Notes under the pieces: generated by a model | The model's database searches: none | What the model was told of the DNA's origin: nothing | The model's input: only the letters and a program-made list of their open reading frames with translations | Program-made: the position numbers and the translations under genes | Assembly (NCBI GenBank): GCA_031283385.1 | Contig: JAITBW010000001.1 | Location: 1-15,865, forward strand | Reading direction: 5' to 3' | DNA length: 15,865 nt | DNA from: Nitrososphaerota archaeon | GTDB lineage: Archaea > Thermoproteota > Bathyarchaeia > Bathyarchaeales > Bathycorpusculaceae | Shown: positions 1 to 7,383 of the stretch, piece after piece | Numbering within the stretch: position 1 is the stretch's first letter | How the letters are laid out: each line of letters opens with the position of its first letter

Positions 1-93
1 GTGTTTGCCTTTTTTTGCTTTAGTAAATATTGGTTCAATTGTGCTCCATTCTTTATCAGTTAAATCACTATCATATCTCAAAAAGTTAACCAC
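1..93 (-). CDS. IS5-family transposase, N-terminal fragment (runs off window)
   Basis: Thirty-one codons of a transposase are visible, starting at GTG 93-91 and continuing past position 1. The peptide contains RYDSDLTDKEWSTIEPIF, the typical opening of IS5/IS402-like transposases (the DUF4096 helix-turn-helix-like N-terminal domain), followed by a basic KAKKGKH stretch. An in-frame TAA at 102-100 limits the start. GTG at 93 is the first good start, and TTG at 81 would also keep the conserved part. The catalytic DDE domain lies outside the window, so whether the gene is intact cannot be judged. Confidence 0.7.
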   Translation of the reverse strand, partial: MVNFLRYDSDLTDKEWSTIEPIFTKAKKGKH

Positions 94-140
94 AACACAT
101 TATACACGTCGCTAGTTAACAATTTATTGAGGACAGGTTC
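1..140 (-). mobile_element. End of an IS5-type insertion sequence (partial)
   Basis: This is the 5' end of an insertion sequence whose body lies to the left of the window. It holds the first codons of an IS5-family transposase (1-93, minus), then a short untranslated stretch, then what looks like the terminal inverted repeat, GAACCTGTCCTCAATAAATT read on the minus strand from 140 to 121. The outer boundary near 140 is inferred from where the GAACCTGTCC motif begins. The opposite end and the target duplication are outside the window, so the repeat cannot be confirmed here. It sits about 50 bp downstream of the copper chaperone gene. Confidence 0.6.
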
Positions 141-189
141 TAACATACCTCTCTTAACTTCTTTTTTTGAGCTTCTGCTTTTTATATCT

Positions 190-402
190 CTATTCAGTGC
201 AAATATCGTAACCTTGTTCTACAATTTTATCCCCAATGGCTTTTGCTGTGATAAGCGCTGAGTTATATTCTACTGTTACAGTTTTAGCTTGCAAGTCAAC
301 TTTTACATTAAATATACCCGATAACGTGTTTACTGCTTCTGTTATAGCCTTTACACAATGCTCACAGGATATATCATTTACTTTTAACAACATTTTTTCC
401 AC
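190..402 (-). CDS. copZ: CopZ-like copper chaperone (HMA domain protein)
   Basis: A 70-residue protein that is essentially one heavy-metal-associated (HMA) domain. The metal loop reads ISCEHC at residues 11-16, the CxxC motif that binds Cu(I) between two cysteines, followed by the usual beta-alpha-beta-beta-alpha-beta pattern ending in EQGYDI. Proteins of this kind carry Cu(I) in the cytosol and hand it to a CopA ATPase. Start choice: GTG at 402 lies 5 nt after a perfect GGAGGTG ribosome-binding site (408-414); ATG at codon 4 would be 14 nt away. It lies 28 nt after the stop of the copper ATPase gene on the same strand, so the two are probably co-transcribed. This ATPase has only one N-terminal HMA domain, so a separate chaperone makes sense. 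Confidence 0.88.
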   Translation of the reverse strand: MEKMLLKVNDISCEHCVKAITEAVNTLSGIFNVKVDLQAKTVTVEYNSALITAKAIGDKIVEQGYDICTE

Positions 403-430
403 ACTAACACCTCCTCACTCTCTTTTGTTT

Positions 431-2707
431 CTATTTTTTTGTTGTTCTGAAATTTTTTAAGCGTAAAGCGTTTGCTAAAACGGAAATTGAGCTAAATGAC
501 ATAATGGCTGCTGCTAAAATAGGGTTTAGCAGAGGACCGCCTAAGAGGTATAGTAATCCTGCCGCTATAGGTATTGCTGCGGCGTTGTATCCAAAGGCCC
601 AAAAAAGATTTTGTTTAATAATTCTGATAGTCTTTCTGCTTAAAGCTATAGCTGTAGGGACATCTCTTAGGTCATTTCTCATTAATATTATATCAGCTGA
701 CTCTATAGCTACATTTGTACCTGAACCTATTGCTATACCTATGTCTGCTTGAACTAACGCGGGCGCATCATTTATGCCATCACCTACCATGGCAACTTTT
801 CTGTTTTCACCCTGAAGCTTCCTTATAACATCCGCCTTATCCTGCGGCAAAACCCCTGCTATAACCCTCTCTATACCCACCTGCCCTGCAATAGCAGCCG
901 CCGTACGTTCACTATCCCCTGTCAACATAACTATGTCAAGCCCCATACTCTTTAAAGACACAACTGCTTCACAACTACACTGCTTTACCACATCAGCTAC
1001 CGCAATAACCCCTACAAACTGTTCATTTACAGAAACAAACATAAGCGTTTTACCCTCACCCGACAGCACCTCTGCTTGCTCTTCTACCCCTAAAACAGAT
1101 GATGCTACGTCACATGTTTTTTCTACAAACTTTTTATTACCTACTACCACACGCTTTCCTGCAAACTCTGCAGATATACCTAAACCCGCCACAGCCTCAA
1201 AACGCTCTAGCACAAATAACTCCAACGCCTCCTTCTCTGCCGCCTGCACAACAATTTTACCCAATGGATGCTCTGAGCCTTTCTCAGCAGAAGCAGCTAT
1301 TTGCAACAACTCTTCTCGACTGTAGCCATTTGCAACTATAATATCTGTTACCTCCGCTTTTCCCTCCGTAACAGTACCCGTCTTATCAAAAACAATAGTT
1401 CTAATTTTATGCGCAACCTCCAAAGCTTCCCCATTTTTTACAAGTATACCATTTTTCGCACCAATACCGGTACTAACCATAATAGCTGTAGGTGTAGCAA
1501 GTCCTAACGCGCAAGGACAAGATATTACCAGAACAGAAACAAACACCCTCAATGCAAACACAAAATCCCCCGTACCTATAAACCAGCCTGCAAAAGCTAA
1601 AAACGCTATACACAACACAACAGAAACAAAATAACCCGACACAACATCCGCCATTTTAGCAATAGGCGCCTTACTACCCTGCACCTCCTCTATAGTCCTT
1701 ATAATCTGAGAAAACACAGTATCAGCACCAACTTTTAACGCCTCAAAATGTATCAACCCATTCTTATTCAAACTTGCAGCATAAACTTTATCCCCAACAC
1801 ACTTATCAACAGGCAAACTCTCACCCGTCAACATAGACTCATCTACAGCAGCAAAACCCTCTAAAATTACCCCATCAACAGGTATCTTCCCTCCAGGTCT
1901 AACAACAAGAACATCACCAACTTTAACATCATCTATTAAAATCTCACACTCCACCCCATCCTTTAATGTAACCGCTGTTTCAGGCGCAAGACACAACAAT
2001 TTCTCTAACGCCTCACCTGCCTTACCCTTACTTACCGACTCCAAAAACTTTCCAAGCAAAATAAGCGAAATTATCACGCCAGCAGCTTCAAAATACAGTT
2101 GCTCAACAGCACTATGATCACCACGCACAATTTGTATAAACGAAAATACACTATAACAAAAAGCCGCAGATGTACCTATAGCAATTAAACTATCCATATT
2201 AGGACTTCGCTTCCATAACGCCCTATAACCAACAACATAAAACCTGTAACCCACCACCATTACAGGCACTGTTAATGATAACTGTAAACACGAATAAGCC
2301 AATGGGTGCTCCATTGGCTGTAAAAAAGATGGCATAGGTAGTCCACCCCACGGTAACATGTGTCCCATAGCAAAATATAAAAGCGGTAAACTAAATGCTG
2401 CCGAAATGACAAGTTTTATCCACAATAAACGTGACTCTTTTTCTTTACGAAGACGACGACTATCGCCTTTGATAGTTGTCGTTGTTTTACTCTTAGCATC
2501 TATAACTTTGTAACCGGCGCTTATTATTACCTGCTTTAACGTGGCTGTTTCTACAATTTGTGGATCATATTTGATTAACGCTTTTTCGGTTGCAAAATTA
2601 ACTGATACTTCCACAACGCCACGTGTTTTTTGTAAGGCTCTCTCTGCTCTTTTAGCACAAGCCGCGCAGGTCATTCCTGCAATAATGAACACGTGACTAT
2701 CTATCAT
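431..2707 (-). CDS. copA: Copper-exporting P1B-type ATPase CopA
   Basis: A 758-residue heavy-metal P-type ATPase that pumps Cu(I) out of the cytosol using ATP. In order: one N-terminal HMA domain with GMTCAAC (11-17); membrane helices between about 95 and 235; the actuator domain with TGES (294-297); the metal-binding helix with SCPCALG (396-402); the phosphorylation motif DKTGT (441-445), Asp441 being the phosphorylated residue; the nucleotide-site SEHPLG (478-483); TGD (596-598) and GDGINDAP (642-649); and two last helices with YN (707-708) and MSFSS (736-740). CPC plus YN plus MxxSS is the Cu(I) (P1B-1) signature, which argues against Zn/Cd or Co transport. Length and motif order are complete. 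The ATG at 2707 lies about 18 nt after the predicted transcript start. Confidence 0.95.
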   Translation of the reverse strand: MIDSHVFIIAGMTCAACAKRAERALQKTRGVVEVSVNFATEKALIKYDPQIVETATLKQVIISAGYKVIDAKSKTTTTIKGDSRRLRKEKESRLLWIKLVISAAFSLPLLYFAMGHMLPWGGLPMPSFLQPMEHPLAYSCLQLSLTVPVMVVGYRFYVVGYRALWKRSPNMDSLIAIGTSAAFCYSVFSFIQIVRGDHSAVEQLYFEAAGVIISLILLGKFLESVSKGKAGEALEKLLCLAPETAVTLKDGVECEILIDDVKVGDVLVVRPGGKIPVDGVILEGFAAVDESMLTGESLPVDKCVGDKVYAASLNKNGLIHFEALKVGADTVFSQIIRTIEEVQGSKAPIAKMADVVSGYFVSVVLCIAFLAFAGWFIGTGDFVFALRVFVSVLVISCPCALGLATPTAIMVSTGIGAKNGILVKNGEALEVAHKIRTIVFDKTGTVTEGKAEVTDIIVANGYSREELLQIAASAEKGSEHPLGKIVVQAAEKEALELFVLERFEAVAGLGISAEFAGKRVVVGNKKFVEKTCDVASSVLGVEEQAEVLSGEGKTLMFVSVNEQFVGVIAVADVVKQCSCEAVVSLKSMGLDIVMLTGDSERTAAAIAGQVGIERVIAGVLPQDKADVIRKLQGENRKVAMVGDGINDAPALVQADIGIAIGSGTNVAIESADIILMRNDLRDVPTAIALSRKTIRIIKQNLFWAFGYNAAAIPIAAGLLYLLGGPLLNPILAAAIMSFSSISVLANALRLKNFRTTKK

Positions 2708-2746
2708 AAAACTCTTAACTATCCTACTGATTTTCTATTAAAACAG

Positions 2747-2754
2747 AATATAAA
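2747..2754 (-). promoter_or_regulatory. Predicted TATA box of the copA-copZ operon
   Basis: On the minus strand the sequence reads TTTATATT, a good archaeal TATA box. Its centre is about 43 nt before the copA ATG, which puts transcription start near 2725 and gives a leader of roughly 18 nt. No other TATA-like stretch lies between nrdG and copA. The call is from sequence pattern only. Confidence 0.55.
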
Positions 2755-2758
2755 GATT

Positions 2759-2775
2759 ACACAGGATACCTGTGT
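2759..2775. promoter_or_regulatory. Perfect palindrome upstream of copA, likely operator
   Basis: ACACAGG-ATA-CCTGTGT is a perfect 7+7 bp inverted repeat with a 3-nt centre. It lies just upstream of the copA TATA box and touches the BRE position, where a dimeric DNA-binding protein could block or aid TBP/TFB. Copper ATPase operons are normally metal-controlled, so a copper-responsive regulator is the obvious candidate, but no regulator gene is present in the window. A terminator hairpin for nrdG is an alternative. The lack of a T-run right after it on the minus strand argues against that. Confidence 0.5.
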
Positions 2776-2797
2776 ATGATTCTTGGAGATGAAAAAT

Positions 2798-3475
2798 TTA
2801 GATGCGAAGTATTGCTTTTTCTGTGTATTTGCTTAAGGTGTCTGCAAATTCTTGTATGACTTCTGGCGCGTAGCATTGCATTTTTTGGTAATGTTTGTCT
2901 GAAGTATTTTCTGGTATGAATTGTTGCAATGCATGTCTTTTGGAGCCTTCGGATAGTTTACCTATCTGTTCTATATCCTGTAGTGTGACGATTTCAGGAA
3001 CTATGGTTGTGCGGAACTCGTATGGAATTTCGCTTTTTTTAAGAATTTCTATACTTTTCTGTAGGCTATCTGTATTTTGTGCACCTAATTGACTATATTT
3101 TTCTAAGCTTGTTTTAATGTCTAAGGCTATGTAATCTACATAACTGAGGCATTCTTCTAGTATATCGGGATAAAACCCGTTAGTGTCTAACTTTATAGAG
3201 AAGCCTCTTTCTTTTAATTTAGCGAGAAATTTAGGCAGCTCTTTATGCATACAGGGTTCTCCTCCTGTGATAACTATGGCATCTACGTACTTTTTGCGAT
3301 TTTCTAAAATTTCTAGTACAGTGGTTTCTTGTAGAAATGGCGGCTGGGGGTTAGTGGCGATTTCCCAGTTGTGACAGTATGCACAGTGTAGGTTGCAGCC
3401 TGGTGTGAATAGTACGCTAGCTACTTTGTCTGGGTAATCTAGTAGGCTTGTTTTTTGCAGTCCGCTAAATTTCAT
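2798..3475 (-). CDS. nrdG: Anaerobic ribonucleotide reductase activating protein (radical SAM)
   Basis: A 225-residue radical-SAM activase. It uses a [4Fe-4S] cluster and S-adenosylmethionine to generate the glycyl radical on NrdD. The cluster motif is C27-x3-C31-x2-C34 within TPGCNLHCAYCHNW, followed by the SAM-binding TGGEPCMHK segment (about 70-78) and the LDTNGFYP and YIALDIK strands usual in this subfamily (TIGR02495 type, found beside NrdD in archaea and Thermotoga-like bacteria). The start is ATG 3475, with a GAAAG-type ribosome-binding site just before it and an AGGTGA further up. It lies 21 nt after nrdD and is almost certainly in the same transcript. Activation of another glycyl-radical enzyme is possible in principle, but the adjacent NrdD settles it. 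Confidence 0.93.
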   Translation of the reverse strand: MKFSGLQKTSLLDYPDKVASVLFTPGCNLHCAYCHNWEIATNPQPPFLQETTVLEILENRKKYVDAIVITGGEPCMHKELPKFLAKLKERGFSIKLDTNGFYPDILEECLSYVDYIALDIKTSLEKYSQLGAQNTDSLQKSIEILKKSEIPYEFRTTIVPEIVTLQDIEQIGKLSEGSKRHALQQFIPENTSDKHYQKMQCYAPEVIQEFADTLSKYTEKAILRI

Positions 3476-3496
3476 CTTTCATGTTTCACCTGTGTG

Positions 3497-5614
3497 TTAG
3501 TGGGTTGTAGTTATGGTGTTAGAGCGGTCAAAGTTTTTACGTATGGCAAATTCTGCTTGTTTTCCGTTGTTCCATTGGTCAACTGGGCGTAGGTAGCCGA
3601 CGACGCGGCTGTATATTTCGCTGTGTGCGCCACAGGTTGGGCAGTTTTTGTGCTCTCCTGTGGTGTAGCCGTGGTTGGGGCATATGCTAAATGTGGGTGT
3701 TAGTGTGAAGTAAGGAATGTTTGTGTTGTTTGATACTTTTTTGATGAGTTCTGCGGCTGCTTTCCATGTTGGTAATCGTTCGCCTAGGTATATGTGGAAG
3801 TTTGTTCCTCCTGTGTATAGTGTTTGTAGTGTGTTTTGGTGTTCTAGTGCTTCGAAGAGGTCTCCTGTGAAGTCGACTGGTAGTTGTGATGAGTTTGTAT
3901 AGAATGGTTCTGCGTGTTCTCTTTGGACTTGTTTATGGTTGGCAAATATTATGTCATGGTAGCGTTTTTGATCTATGCGTGCTAGGCGGTATGAGGTGCT
4001 TTCTGCTGGGGTGGCTTCTAGATTGTATATGTCGCCTGTTTCTTCTTGGTATTTGCTTATGCGGTTTCGCATGAAGTCTAATGTTTTTATTGCAAACGCG
4101 TGGCCGTCTTTGGAGGATATGTCTTGACCCAGTAGGTTTAAGACGGTTTCGTTTATGCCTACTATGCCTATTGTTGAGAAGTGGTTCTTCCAGTATTTGT
4201 CATATCTTTCCTTTATGTTACGTAGGTAACGTTTGGAGTAGGGGTATAGTCCTTTCTCTGTGAAGCCTTCGAGTATTTTGCGCTTAATTTCTAGGCTTAG
4301 CTTTGCTACATCCATAAGGTCGCCTAGTTTTTCAAAGAATTCGTCTTCATTCTTCGAGAGGTATCCGGCGCTTGGAATGTTTAATGTGACTACACCTATA
4401 CTGCCTGTTAGCGGGTTTGCGCCAAAGAAGCCGCCGCCTCGTTTGCGTAGTTCTCTGTTGTCTATGCGTAGTCGGCAGCACATGCTGCGTACGTCTTCAG
4501 GGTTTAAGTCGCTATTTATAAAGTTGCTAAAGTTAGGTACTCCGTATTTAGCTGTAACTTCAAATATTGCCTGTGAAACAGGGGAGTCCCAGTCAAAGTC
4601 TTTTGTAATGTTATATGTTGGAATTGGGAAAGTGAAAACTCTGCCTTTTGAGTCTCCTCTGGCCATAACTTTGGCAAAAGCTATGTTTAACATTTCCATT
4701 TCTTTAGTCATGTCGCCATAGGTGTCTTTTGTTACTTTTCCGTTAAATATTATGGCCTCGTTTCTCATGAATTCTGGAACTACTAGATCTAATGTAAGAT
4801 TTGTGAAAGGTGTTTGGAAACCAACGCGTGTGGGAACATTCATGTTAAAGAAGAATTCCTGTAATGCCTGTTCTATGTCTCTTTGGGACAAGTTGTCATA
4901 GCGGATGAAGGGTGCTAGGTATGTATCAAAGTTGCTAAATGCTTGTGCTCCTGCGGCTTCTCCTTGTAGGGTGTAGAAAAAGTTTACAATATGACCTAAT
5001 GCGGTGCGGAAATGTTTAGCGGGTTGGCTTTCAATTTTTCCTGATACGCCACCAAAACCTGAAAGTAATAGATCGCTTAAATCCCAGCCAACGCAGTAGG
5101 GTCCTAAAACTCCTAAGTCGTGAATATGTAGGTCGCCTGAGAAGTGTGCATCTGCAATTTTTTGTGGGTAAATACGGCTTATCCAGTATTTTGCAATTAC
5201 TGTGGATGAGAGGTAATTGTTTAACCCTTGAAGAGAGTAGCTCATGTTGCTGTTTTCTTTAACTCTCCAGTCTTCTACTTCTAAGTATTGTTCAACAAGA
5301 TCTGCAGAACTTAGTAACGCTGCTAACTCGCGCATGTCATTGTGTTGTTTGCGGTAGAGAATGTATGCTTTAGCTGTAGATGCATTACCGTTTTCAATTA
5401 ACCGTCTTTCGACAAGATCTTGAATTTCCTCAACTGTAGGGACACCGTCTTCCCCATGTTGCTTATTTAATATGGCTACTACTTCATCACATATGCGTTT
5501 AGCTTGTTCTTTGTCTTTCCCACCAACAGATCTGGCGGCTTTCCAAATAGCTTCTGTAATACGTTCTGGGTCAAAATGTTCTAATTTACTATCACGTTTT
5601 AATACAAACTTCAT
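3497..5614 (-). CDS. nrdD: Anaerobic (class III) ribonucleoside-triphosphate reductase
   Basis: A 705-residue oxygen-sensitive enzyme that makes deoxyribonucleotides from ribonucleoside triphosphates. Residues 1-90 form an ATP-cone (opening KFVLKRDSKLEHFDPERI), the allosteric site for overall activity. The catalytic barrel includes MCCRLRIDN, with adjacent Cys379/Cys380 as thiyl-radical candidates. Near the C terminus is the zinc site C645-PNH648 ... C658-PTC661, followed by SRVVGYLRPV, in which Gly673 is the predicted radical glycine, and the usual W-N-x-G-K tail. The length is normal and all key residues are present. Its ATG overlaps the nrdR stop by one base (TAATG), indicating translational coupling; nrdG follows. 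Confidence 0.96.
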   Translation of the reverse strand: MKFVLKRDSKLEHFDPERITEAIWKAARSVGGKDKEQAKRICDEVVAILNKQHGEDGVPTVEEIQDLVERRLIENGNASTAKAYILYRKQHNDMRELAALLSSADLVEQYLEVEDWRVKENSNMSYSLQGLNNYLSSTVIAKYWISRIYPQKIADAHFSGDLHIHDLGVLGPYCVGWDLSDLLLSGFGGVSGKIESQPAKHFRTALGHIVNFFYTLQGEAAGAQAFSNFDTYLAPFIRYDNLSQRDIEQALQEFFFNMNVPTRVGFQTPFTNLTLDLVVPEFMRNEAIIFNGKVTKDTYGDMTKEMEMLNIAFAKVMARGDSKGRVFTFPIPTYNITKDFDWDSPVSQAIFEVTAKYGVPNFSNFINSDLNPEDVRSMCCRLRIDNRELRKRGGGFFGANPLTGSIGVVTLNIPSAGYLSKNEDEFFEKLGDLMDVAKLSLEIKRKILEGFTEKGLYPYSKRYLRNIKERYDKYWKNHFSTIGIVGINETVLNLLGQDISSKDGHAFAIKTLDFMRNRISKYQEETGDIYNLEATPAESTSYRLARIDQKRYHDIIFANHKQVQREHAEPFYTNSSQLPVDFTGDLFEALEHQNTLQTLYTGGTNFHIYLGERLPTWKAAAELIKKVSNNTNIPYFTLTPTFSICPNHGYTTGEHKNCPTCGAHSEIYSRVVGYLRPVDQWNNGKQAEFAIRKNFDRSNTITTTH

Positions 5615-6060
5615 TATTTTTCCACTTCCATAAGTAAACGCCCAAAATCTTTGGGTTCTTCAAATTTTTTGTAAACAGATGCAAATCTTATGTAGACTAT
5701 GTGATCTACATTTTTTAGATATTTCATAACTAAATCCCCTATTTCCTGAGATGAAATCTCTTCAGCACCCTTCATCATAAGGTCTTGTCGTATTTGTCCT
5801 GCTAACTCGTTAATTTGAGCCATAGACACAGGTCGTTTTTCACTTGCTTTCTGTAATCCTCGGACTATTTTATTTACATCGAACCGTTCCAGTTTGCCGT
5901 CTTTTTTACGTACCATTAACTCTATTGTTTCAACGTACTCATATGTTGTAAAACGTTTGCTACAGTTTACGCACTCTTTTCGTCGACGCGTAGTATTGTC
6001 TGGAGAATCGCGTGTTTCAAGGGTTTTAGAGTTTTCAGAGCTACAGTAAGGGCATTTCAT
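5614..6060 (-). CDS. nrdR: Transcriptional repressor NrdR
   Basis: A zinc-ribbon plus ATP-cone repressor of ribonucleotide reductase genes that senses ATP/dATP. With the start chosen here it has 148 residues. The ribbon cysteines are CPYC near the N terminus and CVNC about 27 residues later, with basic residues (RRRKE) between; the ATP-cone covers roughly the middle 90 residues (KDGKLERFDVNKIVRGLQ). A longer form starting at GTG 6069 is possible (151 aa). ATG 6060 is preferred because it gives the family's normal opening MKCPYC and because a TATA box near 6090 puts transcription start around 6064, downstream of that GTG. The message would be nearly leaderless. It heads the nrdRDG operon, and flanking NrdR-like boxes suggest autoregulation. 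Confidence 0.92.
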   Translation of the reverse strand: MKCPYCSSENSKTLETRDSPDNTTRRRKECVNCSKRFTTYEYVETIELMVRKKDGKLERFDVNKIVRGLQKASEKRPVSMAQINELAGQIRQDLMMKGAEEISSQEIGDLVMKYLKNVDHIVYIRFASVYKKFEEPKDFGRLLMEVEK

Positions 6061-6062
6061 GA

Positions 6063-6110
6063 TTTTCACGTATAGTGTTACAAGAATTTAAAATACACTA
6101 CATTTAGCGC
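6063..6110 (-). promoter_or_regulatory. nrdRDG promoter with two NrdR-box-like sites
   Basis: On the minus strand, GCGCTAAATGTAGTGT (6110-6095) matches the bacterial NrdR box ACACTATATATAGTGT at 12 of 16 positions. A second site, ACACTATACGTGAAAA (6078-6063), matches 9 of 16, the first eight bases exactly. Exactly 16 nt separate them, the spacing usual for NrdR box pairs, and that spacer contains the TATA-like ATTTTAAATT (centre about 6090). A bound NrdR oligomer would therefore cover the TATA box. The matches were counted by eye. The second box is weak in its right half. Confidence 0.55.
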
Positions 6111-6237
6111 ATATATAAGTCCTTTTCACACTAACTATGAAATAAACCCCGTAAACCAAAAACGCAAATACATCAAAATAGACAGATTTAACGAAAACAA
6201 TAACCCCAAAATAAGCATATTTCAAAAAAATTTCCAT
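6088..6237 (-). CDS. Possible 49-residue hydrophobic peptide (doubtful)
   Basis: An open frame from ATG 6237 to TAA 6088 encodes 49 residues rich in F, V and Y: one or two hydrophobic stretches followed by a basic tail with a CAKC motif. It starts 34 nt after the stop of the 73-aa gene and ends inside the nrdR promoter. No clear ribosome-binding site is visible. The strand here is T-rich, which yields such hydrophobic frames by chance, so this may not be a gene. I do not recognise it. It is recorded because this stretch of about 210 nt otherwise holds only the nrdR control region. Confidence 0.18.
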   Translation of the reverse strand: MEIFLKYAYFGVIVFVKSVYFDVFAFLVYGVYFIVSVKRTYICAKCSVF

Positions 6238-6271
6238 ACCAATAAAATTTAACACTTAAATTATAGAAAAA

Positions 6272-6493
6272 TTACACCTCACTCTCAACCGGCTTTACAA
6301 TTAAATAACCCTTATCAATTAACCAATGATGAAACTGATACGTAGTAAATAAACAGCCTGCTCCACACGTTTTACGAATCTTTTCATACTCTAAAGAACC
6401 CTCCACCTGCCTATTAAGATCCATCTGAACAGAACACTTAACATCATTACAAAACTCCCTACGCTTATACTCAACAAAACCATCCAACAACAT
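6272..6493 (-). CDS. Small Cys/His-rich hypothetical protein
   Basis: I do not recognise this 73-residue protein with certainty. It has four cysteines in two pairs, C15-x4-C20 and C43-x3-C47, then FHHW (54-57) and a C-terminal strand DKGYLIVKP that resembles the wing of a winged-helix fold. Cysteine pairs plus adjacent histidines suggest a bound metal ion. The middle segment CSVQMDLNRQVEGSLEYEKI is mostly helical in character. It has its own promoter-like TATA (6525-6534, minus) about 36 nt before ATG 6493, so the message should have a very short leader. The stop is followed by a T-run (minus strand TTTTTCT), a plausible terminator. It is divergent from the S51-type gene. Confidence 0.65.
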   Translation of the reverse strand: MLLDGFVEYKRREFCNDVKCSVQMDLNRQVEGSLEYEKIRKTCGAGCLFTTYQFHHWLIDKGYLIVKPVESEV

Positions 6494-6524
6494 ACATCAA
6501 CAAATCTACATACCACCAACTACC

Positions 6525-6534
6525 AAATATAAGC
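6525..6534 (-). promoter_or_regulatory. Predicted TATA box of the 73-aa gene
   Basis: The minus strand reads GCTTATATTT here, centred about 36 nt before ATG 6493, predicting transcription start near 6503 and a leader of about 10 nt. It is on the opposite strand from, and 30-40 nt away from, a weaker plus-strand TATA candidate (GTAAATTA, 6565-6572), so 6494-6708 is a divergent promoter region. Confidence 0.4.
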
Positions 6535-6614
6535 ATTTATTACCAAATAGTTCTGAAAACTACTGTAAATTAACCAACAACTTTGCCATCTACTTAACAC
6601 AGATAAACCCACAA

Positions 6615-6716
6615 ATGAGTAACATCCATGAAACTATTACGGAAGTGCTTTCATTGTTTGTGCATGTTTTTGGGGTTACTTTTTTAGTTTCGGTTTTTCT
6701 ATTGTTGTATGCGTAA
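6615..6716 (+). CDS. Possible 33-aa single-helix membrane peptide
   Basis: ATG 6615 to TAA 6714-6716 encodes 33 residues. The N terminus is polar (MSNIHETITEV) and the rest is one continuous hydrophobic helix (about residues 12-33) long enough to span a membrane. Its last eight bases overlap the start of the S51-type gene: ATG 6709 lies inside the final codons, in ATGCGTAA, the kind of overlap seen with translational coupling. A TATA-like GTAAATTA at 6565-6572 would put transcription start near 6595, before this ATG. No clear ribosome-binding site precedes it. The keto-rich composition starts near 6641, within this ORF, and continues into the next gene. A chance ORF remains possible. Confidence 0.35.
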   Translation: MSNIHETITEVLSLFVHVFGVTFLVSVFLLLYA

Positions 6717-7344
6717 AGTGTATCTTTTAGGTGGTGAACGTATTTGTAAGCGTGATGGTGAGCGTGTTAATAGGCAGGCTTTTAGTGATGCTGGTGGGTC
6801 ACCTGAGGTTTTAGTTTTTTCGTGGGCAAGAGCAAATTTTGATAAAACATATCAGCGGCAAAAATTGGTTTACGATTATCTGCGCTATTTGGGTGCTAGT
6901 GGTGTAACTGTTGTTGATTATTCTGTTTCGGGTCAGGAGCTTAGGGAACTTTTTAGTCAAGCGGATCTTATCTATTTGACTGGCGGTAGTCCGAGTATTC
7001 TAATTGAACGTTTTAAGCACGTGAATATGGATGTTTTGCTGAAAGATTTTAACGGCGTGATTGTTGGACGTAGTGCTGGTGCATTAGCGTTGTGTGCAAA
7101 ATGTGTTGTAACTCTTAGAGCAACTAAACAGGTTAAACTAATTGATGGCTTAGGTATAGTTAACTTAACGATGTCGGCTCATTATACTTGTAAAAAGGAC
7201 GAACAATTAAAGAGGCTCTCTGTTGGTAAACAATTTTTCGCTGTTCCAAAAGGCTCAGCCTTGGTCTACACTGAGGAGGGGTCTTTATCTTGTATTAATG
7301 AGGTATTCTTGTTTAAAAACGGCAAACGCGTCCTTATGAGGTAA
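6709..7344 (+). CDS. Peptidase S51-family protein (PepE/cyanophycinase-like)
   Basis: A 211-residue protein with the class-I glutamine-amidotransferase-like fold of the S51 family. The first strand MRKVYLLGG is typical; YLTGGSP (89-95) matches the family's TGG loop. GRSAGA (120-125) is the nucleophile elbow with Ser122, and His158 in SAHY is the likely catalytic histidine. The C-terminal PKGSALVYTEEG segment (180-191) matches the end of the fold. The family includes dipeptidase E, which cleaves Asp-X dipeptides, and cyanophycinases; the substrate here cannot be told. The length is near that of PepE. No ribosome-binding site lies before the ATG, so it is either leaderless or coupled to the 33-aa ORF that overlaps its start. 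Confidence 0.8.
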   Translation: MRKVYLLGGERICKRDGERVNRQAFSDAGGSPEVLVFSWARANFDKTYQRQKLVYDYLRYLGASGVTVVDYSVSGQELRELFSQADLIYLTGGSPSILIERFKHVNMDVLLKDFNGVIVGRSAGALALCAKCVVTLRATKQVKLIDGLGIVNLTMSAHYTCKKDEQLKRLSVGKQFFAVPKGSALVYTEEGSLSCINEVFLFKNGKRVLMR

Positions 7345-7383
7345 CTGTTTTCCGCTACTATACTATTTGGTGTGTTATGCGTT

